Source of the DNA: Chryseobacterium indologenes
GTDB lineage: Bacteria; Bacteroidota; Bacteroidia; Flavobacteriales; Weeksellaceae
Length of the DNA stretch: 64,000 bases
Assembly: GCF_018362995.1 (NCBI RefSeq)
Contig: NZ_CP074372.1
Coordinates: 1,178,001 to 1,242,000, forward strand
Direction of reading: 5' to 3'
Position 1 is the first letter of the stretch, and every line of letters starts with the position of its first letter. The notes beneath the pieces were generated by a model. That model made no database searches, had not been told where the DNA came from, and worked only from the letters and a program-made list of their open reading frames with translations. The position numbers were made by a program, and so were the translations under genes. This document shows, in pieces, positions 45,571 through 54,749 of the stretch.

Positions 45571-46587
45571 TTATTTTTTTATGATTTTTTTAGAAAATTT
45601 GTTTCCCTTTATTTCAACGTTGACAGTATAAATTCCCGGGGTAAGATTGCGGATATCTATTTTGTTGTGATCTAACTGAACCTGCATTTTTCTTCCTGCC
45701 ATATTGGTAACTTCAACTTGAGTGACTGGTGCTTCTGATTGTATATTCAGGAATTCAGTTGCAGGATTCGGGTAGACTGAAATCATGTTTTTTTCTGCAA
45801 CCGCTTCTTTAGTTCCCAATGTTGCAGCATTTGTAGCTGTTACCGTATAATCATCAAAAGAAGTAATATTGGCTACGGTATTTCCTGCGCCGGCTACTGA
45901 AACGAAATCCATTTCGAAAGGATCTACGCCTGCCGCTGCAGGAGTATGCGTTGATGCAGGGCTATAATTGCCGCCACCAGGGGTTGTCCATGTAACTACT
46001 CCTGTCGTTTTATTGAATGTACAGCTCAAAGTAATCCATGTATTGGGTGGATATGTAGTCGTAGCAGGCTCCAGGTAAAATAAGTAATTCCCGGTTACTC
46101 CTGATGATATTTTGGTGTAGTATGCGATTCCGACAATTCGCTGTGTATTGTATTCATATCCGGCTCCGAGTAGTGTTTTATGAGTTGTTCCATCATAAAT
46201 CAGTACAGTTCCCCGTCCTACACCTCCTGTAGAACTTCCTGTATAAAGATTAAAACTCAGTTTAAGAATATCATTTCCGGAGGTTCTTCCTGCCCAGGCT
46301 GTTACCAGTCCATTTTTCCACATATATTTTGTCACCGGACCACCAGCACTTCCTGTAAACTGTAAAGATTTTCCATGGGAAGCATCTATATTTACAATCT
46401 GTGCTTCCGAATTGGATCCTCCTGCAAAATCTGTATAAAACCCGCCTTGTCCGGGAGTAGCTGCAGTAATGTCTGTTCCCACATTTCCTACAGTATACGT
46501 ATTAAAGTTGTCACTTTCCAGGGTCTGGGCATTCAATGTTTGAAATAAAATCAACAAAAATGCATTAATTGATAGAAAATTTTTCAT
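45571..46587 (-). CDS. T9SS-exported protein
   Basis: A 338-residue secreted protein: signal peptide MKNFLSINAFLLILFQTLNAQ, a Gly/Thr/Ser-rich beta-sandwich body of concanavalin/LamG-like character (about 25-265), and a C-terminal type A sorting domain (VYPNPATEFLNI ... TPGIYTVNVEIKGN ... IIKK). Exported through the T9SS. Ligand unknown. Distant relative of the two tandem proteins at 47.6-49.7 kb. Confidence 0.82.
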   Translation of the reverse strand: MKNFLSINAFLLILFQTLNAQTLESDNFNTYTVGNVGTDITAATPGQGGFYTDFAGGSNSEAQIVNIDASHGKSLQFTGSAGGPVTKYMWKNGLVTAWAGRTSGNDILKLSFNLYTGSSTGGVGRGTVLIYDGTTHKTLLGAGYEYNTQRIVGIAYYTKISSGVTGNYLFYLEPATTTYPPNTWITLSCTFNKTTGVVTWTTPGGGNYSPASTHTPAAAGVDPFEMDFVSVAGAGNTVANITSFDDYTVTATNAATLGTKEAVAEKNMISVYPNPATEFLNIQSEAPVTQVEVTNMAGRKMQVQLDHNKIDIRNLTPGIYTVNVEIKGNKFSKKIIKK

Positions 46588-46608
46588 ATTTTTATTTTAA
46601 TTCGAAAC

Positions 46609-46639
46609 CAAACTTACTTCAGTTTAAAAATAAAATCAA
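46609..46639 (-). promoter_or_regulatory. Promoter of the T9SS protein gene
   Basis: On the minus strand TTG (46637-46639), 20 bases, TAAGTTTG (46609-46616), about 22 bases before the start codon. Confidence 0.6.
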
Positions 46640-46814
46640 TACCAGTTATTAGGTAGATTTTAACTACTATTTATTAGTGATTAAATGAAGAAAGAACGGT
46701 TTCTGCTTATAAGACAACAAAAGCTTTAAAGAGTTGTCTGTGAAATAAAAACATCTATCAATTAATGTATTCTTATTGAATCAGTTATCTTAAAAAGTTA
46801 TTGAGGGTCAAACA

Positions 46815-47519
46815 TTATGATGGTTTAGTAGCCCTAAACTCTATTTTACTTGGCAAAACTCTTGGATTCATCTTTAAAATATCCAATATAAGGTTCCCCA
46901 TATCTTCAGGCTGAATTTTCCAACTGTCTTTTTCTGACGGAATGTTTCCATTAAAATGAGTGGCCACCGACCCCGGCATAATTACCGTAGACTTGATATT
47001 ATATTTCCTTAAATCAATCATTGCAGCCTGTGTGAAACCCACCACTCCGAATTTTGAGGCATTGTATCCTGTTCCGTTTTCAAAAAAGTTGGCACCTGCG
47101 AGACTTGAGATGGTAATATAATATCCTTCTGTCTTTTTTAATTCTTCTACAGAAGCTTTTAAAGTATAGAAAACACCTGTAAGATTGGTTTCGATCATAT
47201 CATTCCACTCTTCCGCGGTGAGTTCGTCTACAGGCTTAAAAATCCCTAATCCTGCATTAGCAATGATATAATCCAGTCTTCCGAACTTTTCAACGGTATA
47301 TTTTACCGCTTCCTGCTCGCTTTCCAGGCTTCTTACGTCAGAAACAATCCCCAAAACATCTTCTGAGTATTGTTTAAGTTCTTCTTCCGCCTTCATGACA
47401 TCTTCTCTTTTTCTTCCTGAAAATGCTACTGATATTCCATTTTCAAGTAGAATTTTAGCAATTCCGAAACCAATACCTTTGGTTCCTCCTGTTATATAAG
47501 CTGTTTTATTTTCTGCCAT
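46815..47519 (-). CDS. Short-chain dehydrogenase/reductase
   Basis: A 234-residue SDR enzyme with the cofactor loop TGGTKGIGFGIAK, NAG at NAGLGIF, the catalytic Ser in SSLAG, and YNASKFG with the catalytic Tyr and Lys. The absence of an Asp after the second strand (AFSGRKRED has Arg) points to NADPH. Most like 3-oxoacyl-ACP reductase or sepiapterin-type SDRs. Substrate unknown; monocistronic. Confidence 0.9.
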   Translation of the reverse strand: MAENKTAYITGGTKGIGFGIAKILLENGISVAFSGRKREDVMKAEEELKQYSEDVLGIVSDVRSLESEQEAVKYTVEKFGRLDYIIANAGLGIFKPVDELTAEEWNDMIETNLTGVFYTLKASVEELKKTEGYYITISSLAGANFFENGTGYNASKFGVVGFTQAAMIDLRKYNIKSTVIMPGSVATHFNGNIPSEKDSWKIQPEDMGNLILDILKMNPRVLPSKIEFRATKPS

Positions 47520-47548
47520 TGTTTCCCGAATTTTAATTCTCTAAAATA

Positions 47549-47577
47549 ACAAAAACGCTCCAATTGGAGCGTTTTAC
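47549..47577. terminator. Terminator of the T9SS protein gene 47600-48523
   Basis: AAAACGCTCC - AATT loop centre - GGAGCGTTTT, followed on the minus strand by TTGTTATTTT. Confidence 0.8.
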
Positions 47578-47599
47578 TGATACTAAGATTTATCAGAAA

Positions 47600-48523
47600 T
47601 TATTTTTTTATAAATTTCTCTGTGAAGTTTTTCCCCTCCGTCTCTACATTCAGTAAATAGGCTCCGGAAGATAGGTTTCTTACATTCACCTGATCACCGT
47701 TCAATGTTACCTCTATTCTTTTTCCTGACATATCATATACTTCAACATGTTTTATCTTATTAGGAGTTGTAATTTTTATCACATCAGTAGCAGGATTTGG
47801 ATAAATGGATAGCTTCACATCGTTTTTAACGGCATCTCTTGTAGACAGTGATGCTTCATTATTGATTTTGATGTTATCGATATAGGCAGAACCTCCATAA
47901 TTATCATGCACAAAATCCATTCTGTTAATATTATTGTTACTGAATGGCTGTCCTGTGTAGATAAGAGCATCATTCACGAAATATTGGATACCTGTAGCAG
48001 TAGACACTATTTTCACTCTGTACCATGTGTTGGCATTCCAGGTCTGGTTAGTATCTACTAAATTATTGGACCCGGCTGTTGCAATTAAAATTTTCCCGTC
48101 GTAAGAAAAGTCAATATAAGTAACAATTCCTCCAGCACCAGTTGTACTCACTGTTCTGAACACAAAATCTGAGCTTGATGAATTTTTTTGGGTAAGTCTT
48201 ACATCAAATGACTGTGTAAAGCTATTATAGGTTAATGGTGTTGCAAAAGTATAAAATCCACCCATAACAGGACTTTGCTGTGGACCATAAGGCAGGTCTG
48301 GAGTTATTTTAAAGCTATTTGAACCCTGGCTTGCCATTTCAGCTGATACCAATTGACTTGTCAAATATACTGGCGGTACAGCTCCATTATTGGTAGTCAC
48401 CCAACCTTGCTGCCCATTAATGTTTCCTGCTGTATATCCTTCACTGGCTTCAAAAGAGATGGTCTGCTGGGCAAAAGATGATATGGAAATCAACGAAATT
48501 GCGAAAATGTAAAGTTTCTTCAT
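47600..48523 (-). CDS. T9SS-exported protein, tandem paralogue A
   Basis: A 307-residue secreted protein with signal peptide MKKLYIFAISLISISSFAQ, beta-sandwich body and T9SS type A sorting domain at the C-terminus (IYPNPATDVIKI, SGAYLLNVETEGKNFTEKFI). Clearly paralogous to the neighbour at 48735-49655: both have QQT-SFE-EG-GNI-GQ-GW at the start and a matching WYR-K-V-TAT- -Y-N- -LIYTG core. Ligand unknown. Confidence 0.85.
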   Translation of the reverse strand: MKKLYIFAISLISISSFAQQTISFEASEGYTAGNINGQQGWVTTNNGAVPPVYLTSQLVSAEMASQGSNSFKITPDLPYGPQQSPVMGGFYTFATPLTYNSFTQSFDVRLTQKNSSSSDFVFRTVSTTGAGGIVTYIDFSYDGKILIATAGSNNLVDTNQTWNANTWYRVKIVSTATGIQYFVNDALIYTGQPFSNNNINRMDFVHDNYGGSAYIDNIKINNEASLSTRDAVKNDVKLSIYPNPATDVIKITTPNKIKHVEVYDMSGKRIEVTLNGDQVNVRNLSSGAYLLNVETEGKNFTEKFIKK

Positions 48524-48542
48524 GATATTTTTTAGTTTTGAG

Positions 48543-48573
48543 CAAATATATGTATTTTAATCAAAAAGGCAAA
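48543..48573 (-). promoter_or_regulatory. Promoter of paralogue A
   Basis: On the minus strand TTTG (48570-48573), 19 bases, TATATTTG (48543-48550), about 20 bases before the start codon. Confidence 0.75.
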
Positions 48574-48734
48574 ATCAACGAATATTTTAAACACAATCAA
48601 TAATTTAACATAATATATTTCAACTAAAACAAATAAAGATATTAAACCTAAAGAAAAGTAACATTTCAAAAAAATCATCCATAAATATGACAACAGACTT
48701 AAAAGATTACAGGTTTTGGAAATCAATGAATAAT

Positions 48735-49655
48735 TTATCTGATGAGTACTTTTTCTGTAAAATTCTTTTTTTCAGTTGTGATATTAACCATATATACACC
48801 TGAAGGCAGCCCTTTTACATCCATTTTACTACTGTTTGTTTCGGTTTTTATTATCCTTCCTGATTTGTCATAGATCTCAATCTTTTTTACTGTACCGGGA
48901 AAATTAATATGTATAAAATCACTTGCAGGATTAGGATAAACTGATACTTCTTTTGCAGTAAACCCAGAATCTTGAATCCCTAAAACCAATAGTTCACTAT
49001 TCACTTTAATATTATCAATATAGGCTGTTCCCAACGCATTATTATGCACAAAACGCAGCTGATCTATATTCACTGAACTTGCGGCAGTACCAGTGTAAAT
49101 AAGAATATTATTAAGGTAATATCTGACATCTGTGGCAGTTCCTACGACTTTTATTCTATACCAGATATTAGGCAGCCAGTTTGAAGATATTGGAATCAAA
49201 TCCTGTATACCGGATACTGTATTAAGGATCTTGAACAGTCCGGTTTTATCAAAATCCAATCTCACTACAAACTGATCATCAACACTATTTACTCCCTGAA
49301 AACCAAAGTCAGAGCCATTGAGCTGCGACATATTGATATCAAATGATACGGAGAAATTGTTGTAAGCAAGAGGAGCCGGCAGGTTATAAAAACCTCCGAT
49401 AATAGGATCAGACTGGGTTCCGTAGGTGGTTTCTTTGACAATTTTGAGGGAACTGCTTCCATCGCTGGCTTTATCTGCACTGATGCTTTGATGGATTACA
49501 TTTGCAGGAACTCCTCCTGTGGGAGTGCTGATCCATCCTGCCTGGCCATGGATATTTCCAAGGTTGAATCCTTCATTGGACTCAAAGGATACAGTCTGCT
49601 GTGCAAAAATACACACTGATGATAGTAAAAATGCAATTGAGTAGTATTTTTTCAT
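48735..49655 (-). CDS. T9SS-exported protein, tandem paralogue B
   Basis: A 306-residue secreted protein with signal peptide MKKYYSIAFLLSSVCIFAQ, the same beta-sandwich body as paralogue A and a C-terminal sorting domain (VYPNPASDFIHINF, GVYMVNITTEKKNFTEKVLI). Ends at 48735, about 210 bases before A starts, so a tandem duplication with separate promoters. Ligand unknown. Confidence 0.85.
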   Translation of the reverse strand: MKKYYSIAFLLSSVCIFAQQTVSFESNEGFNLGNIHGQAGWISTPTGGVPANVIHQSISADKASDGSSSLKIVKETTYGTQSDPIIGGFYNLPAPLAYNNFSVSFDINMSQLNGSDFGFQGVNSVDDQFVVRLDFDKTGLFKILNTVSGIQDLIPISSNWLPNIWYRIKVVGTATDVRYYLNNILIYTGTAASSVNIDQLRFVHNNALGTAYIDNIKVNSELLVLGIQDSGFTAKEVSVYPNPASDFIHINFPGTVKKIEIYDKSGRIIKTETNSSKMDVKGLPSGVYMVNITTEKKNFTEKVLIR

Positions 49656-49810
49656 AGTAAATCAAGTTTTGTATTAAAAATATAAACTTTCCACGAATAG
49701 TGAAATAACTTATTGCAAATAAAAAATAACCCTTTTATTCTCAGTGAATTTAATTTTTAAAGCTATTAAAAATATCTTTCCAGACAGATAAAACAGCTCA
49801 ATTCTGAGCA

Positions 49811-49852
49811 AAAAAATAAGGTATCTCTTTTCAGAAACACCTTACCTTATCT
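49811..49852 (-). terminator. Terminator-like hairpin after the M20 gene
   Basis: On the minus strand ATAAGGT - loop - ACCTTAT then TTTTTTT; the loop can fold further. Confidence 0.6.
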
Positions 49853-49865
49853 TATTTTCATTGAA

Positions 49866-51245
49866 TTACTTTGAATAATTTTCAAAGAACAACGGAATAC
49901 TTTCAATTCCTTTATAGAAATTAAATAATCCATAATGCTCGTTTGGAGAGTGGATCGCATCAGAATCCAACCCGAAGCCCATCAATACGGACTTAGCTCC
50001 TAAAACCTGCTCAAACATCGCTGTAATAGGAATACTACCTCCTCCTCTGTATGGAAGAACTTCTTTCCCAAATGCAGATTCCATCGCCTGTTTTGCCGCT
50101 GCAAATTCTTTGGTATTGGTTGGTAAAACATAAGGCATTCCTCCATGGTGAGGCGTTACTTTAATTTTTACAGTATCCGGAGCGATTTTTTCAAAATATT
50201 TCGTGAATTTTTCCGTGATTTCCTGAGGAGTCTGGTAAGGAACCAAACGCATTGAAATTTTAGCAAAAGCCTTAGAAGGAATAACAGTTTTTGCACCTTC
50301 TCCTGTATAGCCACCCCAGATTCCGTTGCAGTCTAAAGTAGGACGGATAGATGTTCTTTCTAAAGTTGTATATCCTTTTTCTCCTTCTATATTGCTTAAT
50401 CCAATTGATTTTTTGAATTCTTCAGGATTGTCTTTCAATTTGTTCATATCAGCTCTGTCTGCATCTGAAACCGTTTCTACGTTGTCATAGAATCCGTCAA
50501 TTGTAATATGACCGTTTTCATCAATCAGATTAGCAATCATTCTTGAAAGAACGTGAATAGGGTTTGGAACCGCCCCACCGTAAAGACCTGAGTGCAAATC
50601 TCTGTTTGGACCCTCCACTTCTACTTCTACATAGCTTAAACCTCTTAATCCTGTTGTAACCGTTGGTTGTTCGTTGCTGTAAATATGAGTATCGGAAATT
50701 AAGATACAGTCGCAAGCTAATTTCTCTTTATTTTCATTTACCCAGTCTCCTAAGCTTACAGAACCCACTTCTTCTTCTCCTTCTAAAATAAATTTAACGT
50801 TACAAGGAAGAGCATTGGTTTTCATCATAGCTTCAAAAGCTTTCAGGTGCATGAAGAACTGTCCTTTATCATCCGCAGAACCTCTTGCAAAAATAGCTCC
50901 TTCAGGATGTAGTTCCGTTTTTTCAATATAAGGTTCAAAAGGTGGTTTTGTCCATAGTTCCAATGGATCTGCCGGCTGAACATCATAATGTCCATATACC
51001 AATACTGTAGGTAAACTTTTATCTAAAATTTTCTCTCCGAAAACAATTGGATAACCTTTAGTCTGGCAAACTTCAACATTATCAGCTCCTGCATTTTTAA
51101 GGTGTGCCGCCACAACATCTGCACATTTCAAAACGTCATCTTTATACGCCGGATCTGCAGAAATAGAAGGAATTCTCAATAACTCAAATAATTCATCCAC
51201 GAAACGTTGTTTGTTTTCGTTAATGTAATTTAATGTCTCTTGCAT
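49866..51245 (-). CDS. M20-family dipeptidase
   Basis: A 459-residue zinc exopeptidase of the CNDP/PM20D type. Metal ligands lie in VYGHYDVQPADP (H, D), in SADDKGQFFMHLKA (D) and EGEEEVGS (E,E), and in a C-terminal HSPNEHYG. No signal peptide, so cytoplasmic. It hydrolyses dipeptides such as Xaa-His in its relatives. Monocistronic with a terminator after the stop. Confidence 0.92.
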   Translation of the reverse strand: MQETLNYINENKQRFVDELFELLRIPSISADPAYKDDVLKCADVVAAHLKNAGADNVEVCQTKGYPIVFGEKILDKSLPTVLVYGHYDVQPADPLELWTKPPFEPYIEKTELHPEGAIFARGSADDKGQFFMHLKAFEAMMKTNALPCNVKFILEGEEEVGSVSLGDWVNENKEKLACDCILISDTHIYSNEQPTVTTGLRGLSYVEVEVEGPNRDLHSGLYGGAVPNPIHVLSRMIANLIDENGHITIDGFYDNVETVSDADRADMNKLKDNPEEFKKSIGLSNIEGEKGYTTLERTSIRPTLDCNGIWGGYTGEGAKTVIPSKAFAKISMRLVPYQTPQEITEKFTKYFEKIAPDTVKIKVTPHHGGMPYVLPTNTKEFAAAKQAMESAFGKEVLPYRGGGSIPITAMFEQVLGAKSVLMGFGLDSDAIHSPNEHYGLFNFYKGIESIPLFFENYSK

Positions 51246-51354
51246 TGTAAAAATTTATTTTGTTAAAATTAAAAAAAATGCCCGGCAGGGACAAACAAAA
51301 ACGCAGGATTTTCCCAACCTTATGCTAATGAGCTTTATAGCCCTCTTTTTTAAT

Positions 51355-51384
51355 AAAAAATGCCCTGCAAAAACAGGGCACTTG
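51355..51384 (-). terminator. Terminator of the small lipoprotein gene
   Basis: On the minus strand GTGCCCTG - TTTTTG - CAGGGCATTTTTTATT, 19 bases past the stop. Confidence 0.8.
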
Positions 51385-51402
51385 TATATTTTGTACTTCT
51401 AA

Positions 51403-51672
51403 TTAGTGTTCAGCTTTTGGAGCCTTTTCAGCTTCAGCAGGTTTTGCAGCAGCAGTACTGTCTGTTTTAGGAGCTTCAGCTTCTGGTTTTGCTGCAACTT
51501 CTTCTTTATGTTCTGCAGCAGCTGCATGTCCGTGACCCTCTCCCTGTGCAGCATCAGAATATCTTTCTACTCCTTCTTCCAGTTTCAAAGTCCCTTTATT
51601 TCCACCAGCTGATACTTTCTTACAACTTACCGCTACTGTTGCAATTGCTAAACATATAACTAATTTTTTCAT
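51403..51672 (-). CDS. Small Ala/Lys/Glu-rich lipoprotein
   Basis: An 89-residue protein with lipobox VAVSC (C17) in MKKLVICLAIATVAVSCKK. After about 25 residues the rest is low complexity, rich in Ala, Glu, Lys and Pro with a few His, and unlikely to be folded. A surface or periplasmic spacer is the best guess. Its promoter (51773-51803) gives a long leader of about 95 nt. Confidence 0.7.
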   Translation of the reverse strand: MKKLVICLAIATVAVSCKKVSAGGNKGTLKLEEGVERYSDAAQGEGHGHAAAAEHKEEVAAKPEAEAPKTDSTAAAKPAEAEKAPKAEH

Positions 51673-51772
51673 ATGTAAAATTATTTTTTTAAGATCATAT
51701 GAAACCGCACTGTTTTAGTCTATTCTGATGTATCCAAACATCGGCGATTTCATGTTTAAATTTTTGATTGCC

Positions 51773-51803
51773 CAAAAGTAAGAAATCCTGCTTTTTTCGG
51801 CAA
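51773..51803 (-). promoter_or_regulatory. Promoter of the small lipoprotein gene
   Basis: On the minus strand TTG (51801-51803), 20 bases, TACTTTTG (51773-51780). Confidence 0.55.
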
Positions 51804-51808
51804 CATTT

Positions 51809-52969
51809 TTATACTGATTTTAATATTATTTTCCCTTTTTTGGATTGTGTAAAAATAAGGTAATGATCTCCCCCGTCTTTCAAGCCATATTTTTTCTTGA
51901 TTTCTTCAGGTTTTAAAGGATAATTTTTTGAAATAATATTAAACTGTTCTTTTTTCTTAATATTTTTAGAGTCAACCGGTTTCATTTCCAGAATTCTCCC
52001 GGGAAAGTCTTGCTTTTTTTCACCTGAGGTATAAAAATGGCTGTTAGGATGAAGTTTTTTCAATCCGAATTTTTGCGAAATTAAATTAAAGATTCCGGCT
52101 TTCAAAATAGAGTTATTAGGGATGTAAATGTATTTTTCAGGCTCAGAATATTCTGATTCTGCCCTTTCTTCTTCTCCAAATATGAAGGTGAAGCCAGATT
52201 CTCCACTCTCAAGGTTCACACAATTGCAGATAATCTCACCTGCATTTTCATTGGATAAAATAATAACAACTTCTTTTACATCATTTTTAAGGGCAATAAT
52301 TTCTATCCTTAAAATACCCGGCAGTACTGACACAAGATACTTAAGATCAATAAGTGGAGAGAGTTTAATGACTACCTGATCAGAAATAGACAGCAATTTT
52401 CCTTGAATTTCAAGAATATCAGGAGAAAGGTCTTCTAAAAGAAAAACTTTGTTTTTTTGCTGATCTCTTCTGGCCGGATCAAGATAAATGGTATCAAAAT
52501 GTTCCTGATTCTCGTTCAGGAAATCTTCAAGCTTTCTGTTGATAAAATTTGCCTGGCGTCCCAAAGTATTCCAATTATGGGCTACAATTTCCAAAAGCTC
52601 TGTATTCTGCTCTACCAAAGTGATATGCTCAAAGTTTTGAGACAGATAATAGGCATCAATACCAAAACCGCTCGTAAGATCGATAAATTGATTCCCTTTC
52701 ATCATTTCGGACTTATAAAGGGCAGTTTTTTCAGATGATGACTGCTCCAGATTAAGCTGTGGCGGGAAAATGATACCTTCTTTCAAAAGAAAAGGAAATT
52801 TTCTTTCTGCAACCTGTTTTCCTTTGATCTGCTGTACAATTTCCTGCATAGAAACTTCCGGAAAAGGTGATTTTTTCAGAAGTAATGCATGTAAATCTGC
52901 ATTCAGATTTGCATTGATATAGTTTTGAATGTCTTTGTTTATTAATTTATTTTCCACAGATTGCACCAC
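51809..52969 (-). CDS. Class I SAM-dependent methyltransferase with THUMP-like domains
   Basis: A 386-residue protein. The Rossmann methyltransferase core has FIDLTSGFGIDAYYLS (SAM motif I) near 95-110, LVEQN (motif II) and DTIYLDPARRD (motif IV). The flanking regions resemble the PG1098-type ferredoxin-like and THUMP-like domains of Bacteroidota RNA methyltransferases. Likely substrate is RNA, unproven. It lies about 150 bases after the mutase gene and is separated from it by a REP-like element. Confidence 0.8.
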   Translation of the reverse strand: MVQSVENKLINKDIQNYINANLNADLHALLLKKSPFPEVSMQEIVQQIKGKQVAERKFPFLLKEGIIFPPQLNLEQSSSEKTALYKSEMMKGNQFIDLTSGFGIDAYYLSQNFEHITLVEQNTELLEIVAHNWNTLGRQANFINRKLEDFLNENQEHFDTIYLDPARRDQQKNKVFLLEDLSPDILEIQGKLLSISDQVVIKLSPLIDLKYLVSVLPGILRIEIIALKNDVKEVVIILSNENAGEIICNCVNLESGESGFTFIFGEEERAESEYSEPEKYIYIPNNSILKAGIFNLISQKFGLKKLHPNSHFYTSGEKKQDFPGRILEMKPVDSKNIKKKEQFNIISKNYPLKPEEIKKKYGLKDGGDHYLIFTQSKKGKIILKSV

Positions 52970-52993
52970 TTTTTACATTCATTGGGTTAAAAT

Positions 52994-53095
52994 GCTTCGA
53001 CTCCGCTCAGCATGACAACGCTAATACTAAGTACTTAATTTATAATGAAAAAATTAAGTAGTATATTTAACAGTGTCATACTAAGCGGAGCCGAA
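52994..53095. repeat. REP-like palindromic element, copy 2
   Basis: Left arm GCTTCGACTCCGCTCAGCAT and four more bases (52994-53017), identical to copy 1 at 2029-2052; right arm TGTCATACTAAGCGGAGCCG and two more (53074-53095). Inside, TACTTAATT and AATTAAGTA form a second stem. Located 26 bases after the mutase stop. Confidence 0.8.
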
Positions 53096-53121
53096 ATATC
53101 TCAGTTTATTTTAAAGAGGTC

Positions 53122-54285
53122 TTATTCAAACATTTCAGCCCAACGGACGGCTTTTATTTCATTTTCGTTATATAGATCTCCGATAGACTTTTTAACGTCT
53201 AATTTAGGGTATAAATTCACTCCAATCAGCTTTATTTTCCCTTCTTCAATCCATTGTTGTTCTTCAATAGCGTGATCATAGATCTTCTTCTGAATAACGC
53301 CTTGTTTTAACAATTCAAGATACCCTCCTGCGTCTTCAGTTTCAACAAATAATGCCCAGGATTTTTCTGCAAACTGCTTCGTAATATCTTCAATATAATA
53401 ACTTCCGTTTGCTGCATCTTCAAATACATTGATGATACTCTCGTAAGCCAGCACAATCTGTTGTTTGAAGGAAATTTCTTCCGAATTATCCGTACTTCTG
53501 CTGACAAGATAATTATTGGTAAAAACAGCGTCTGCCCCTCCGATCATGGCGGAAGCAAGTTCTAATGTAGAACGGATCAGGTTATTTTCATTGTCAGAAA
53601 CGGCCTTATTTCTCATTGAAGTTTCTGCAAAGATGTATGGAACTTCGTCCATTCCATATTCTTTGGAAAACTGGTTGAAAACGATTTTAAAGGCTCTCAG
53701 TTTTGCCATTTCAAAGAAATAATTTCCTCCCACTGCTATTCTGAAGATCAGTTTATTCAAAATTTCTGCACCATAAGCTTCTACCAGCTCCTTAGTTTTT
53801 GCGAGCGCAATACCAAGCTGTTGATAAATAGCTGCTCCGGCATTCTGATGCAGTGAAATATCAACACAGATATTTCTTTTAAAGTCTTTAGCCAGTAATT
53901 CTTTAGCCAGCTGATCGTCTATATTTCCTTCTTTTTCATTAAAAATGTCAATCAGTGAAAAATACTGGTCTTCTTCTTTAGGACTTATATGTCCTGCAAG
54001 TTCTTTGTTGTTGACAAAAAGAGTCTTCTGATTAAGATTTTCAACATTATGATCAAGGATAAATGCAAATACTTCTTCTTCTAAACTTTCATGGTATTTT
54101 GCTACCAAATGGGTACTTTCTTCAACTCTGGGCAGATTTACCAAAGGCTTCTGAACCTCTGTGTAAAAAGGCTTCACCTCTATTCCTTCCAAATTCGGCT
54201 TTTCTAAAATAGGGTAAATATCCTCTGTCTTAAGTTGTTTTTTGACTAAATTTTCCCAGTTTGAAAATATATCTGTATTTGACAT
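53122..54285 (-). CDS. mutA: Methylmalonyl-CoA mutase small (beta) subunit
   Basis: A 387-residue TIM-barrel-type protein. The segments RIAVGGNYFFEMAKLRAFKI, EVPYIFAETSMRNK and GGADAVFTNNYL match the non-catalytic subunit of heterodimeric methylmalonyl-CoA mutase. It lacks the C-terminal cobalamin domain and is shorter than the family's usual ~450 or more residues. The catalytic partner (mutB/scpA), which normally follows, is absent; a repeat and a methyltransferase come next instead. Gap of about 100 bases from ftsB upstream. Confidence 0.8.
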   Translation of the reverse strand: MSNTDIFSNWENLVKKQLKTEDIYPILEKPNLEGIEVKPFYTEVQKPLVNLPRVEESTHLVAKYHESLEEEVFAFILDHNVENLNQKTLFVNNKELAGHISPKEEDQYFSLIDIFNEKEGNIDDQLAKELLAKDFKRNICVDISLHQNAGAAIYQQLGIALAKTKELVEAYGAEILNKLIFRIAVGGNYFFEMAKLRAFKIVFNQFSKEYGMDEVPYIFAETSMRNKAVSDNENNLIRSTLELASAMIGGADAVFTNNYLVSRSTDNSEEISFKQQIVLAYESIINVFEDAANGSYYIEDITKQFAEKSWALFVETEDAGGYLELLKQGVIQKKIYDHAIEEQQWIEEGKIKLIGVNLYPKLDVKKSIGDLYNENEIKAVRWAEMFE

Positions 54286-54306
54286 TAGTTTTTTTATTTG
54301 TGAATG

Positions 54307-54362
54307 GTCAATGGTGAATTCTGCTTCGCAAGTGAATTTTAAAAACTAAAAATTCATTCATC
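54307..54362. repeat. Dispersed GCTTCGCAAGTG repeat, copy 2
   Basis: GTCAATGGTGAATT then CTGCTTCGCAAGTGAATT; same word order as copy 1 at 43506-43590. It lies between ftsB and the mutase gene. Confidence 0.7.
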
Positions 54363-54388
54363 ATTAACGTAATTCTATTCAACTTTTA

Positions 54389-54745
54389 TTACTTTTTAGC
54401 AACTTTTGTACTGTCCACCACCAGAATGAAGATCTCTTCATTTGGTTTTTTCATAAAATAATTTTCTCTTGCGTATTTTTCTTTCTCTGATTTGTTGTTC
54501 ATCAGTTTTTTATAAAAAGCATCATTTTTTTCGTATTCTTTTTTGTAAAAGTCCAGCTGCTCTTCATATTTTCTGATCTCACCATTGAGTTCATTAATTA
54601 CAAGAAATGACGTTTTATCGAAAAAAACCATCCATACCAAAAACAGACAAATCGTAATGGTATACTTGTTCAAAACATATTTCTGTATAAGTTTGAATGT
54701 TTCAGATTTCGGCTGAATGTCTTTGATAAGGTTGTTTTCTTCCAT
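54389..54745 (-). CDS. FtsB/DivIC-like septum formation initiator
   Basis: A 118-residue bitopic protein: short cytoplasmic start, one membrane helix (about 31-48, ICLFLVWMVFFDKTSFLVI) and a periplasmic coiled coil (LNGEIRKYEEQLDFYKKEY, then NDAFYKKLMNNKSEKEKYA). This is the FtsB/DivIC architecture in the divisome. It follows udk by 4 bases; this arrangement is familiar from other flavobacteria. Confidence 0.85.
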   Translation of the reverse strand: MEENNLIKDIQPKSETFKLIQKYVLNKYTITICLFLVWMVFFDKTSFLVINELNGEIRKYEEQLDFYKKEYEKNDAFYKKLMNNKSEKEKYARENYFMKKPNEEIFILVVDSTKVAKK

Positions 54746-54749
54746 TTTT

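Noticed and set aside
48532..48726. 64-codon minus-strand frame between the two T9SS paralogues
   Set aside because: Overlaps the promoter of paralogue A, is rich in Leu/Phe/Ile by AT content only, and no motif is visible.
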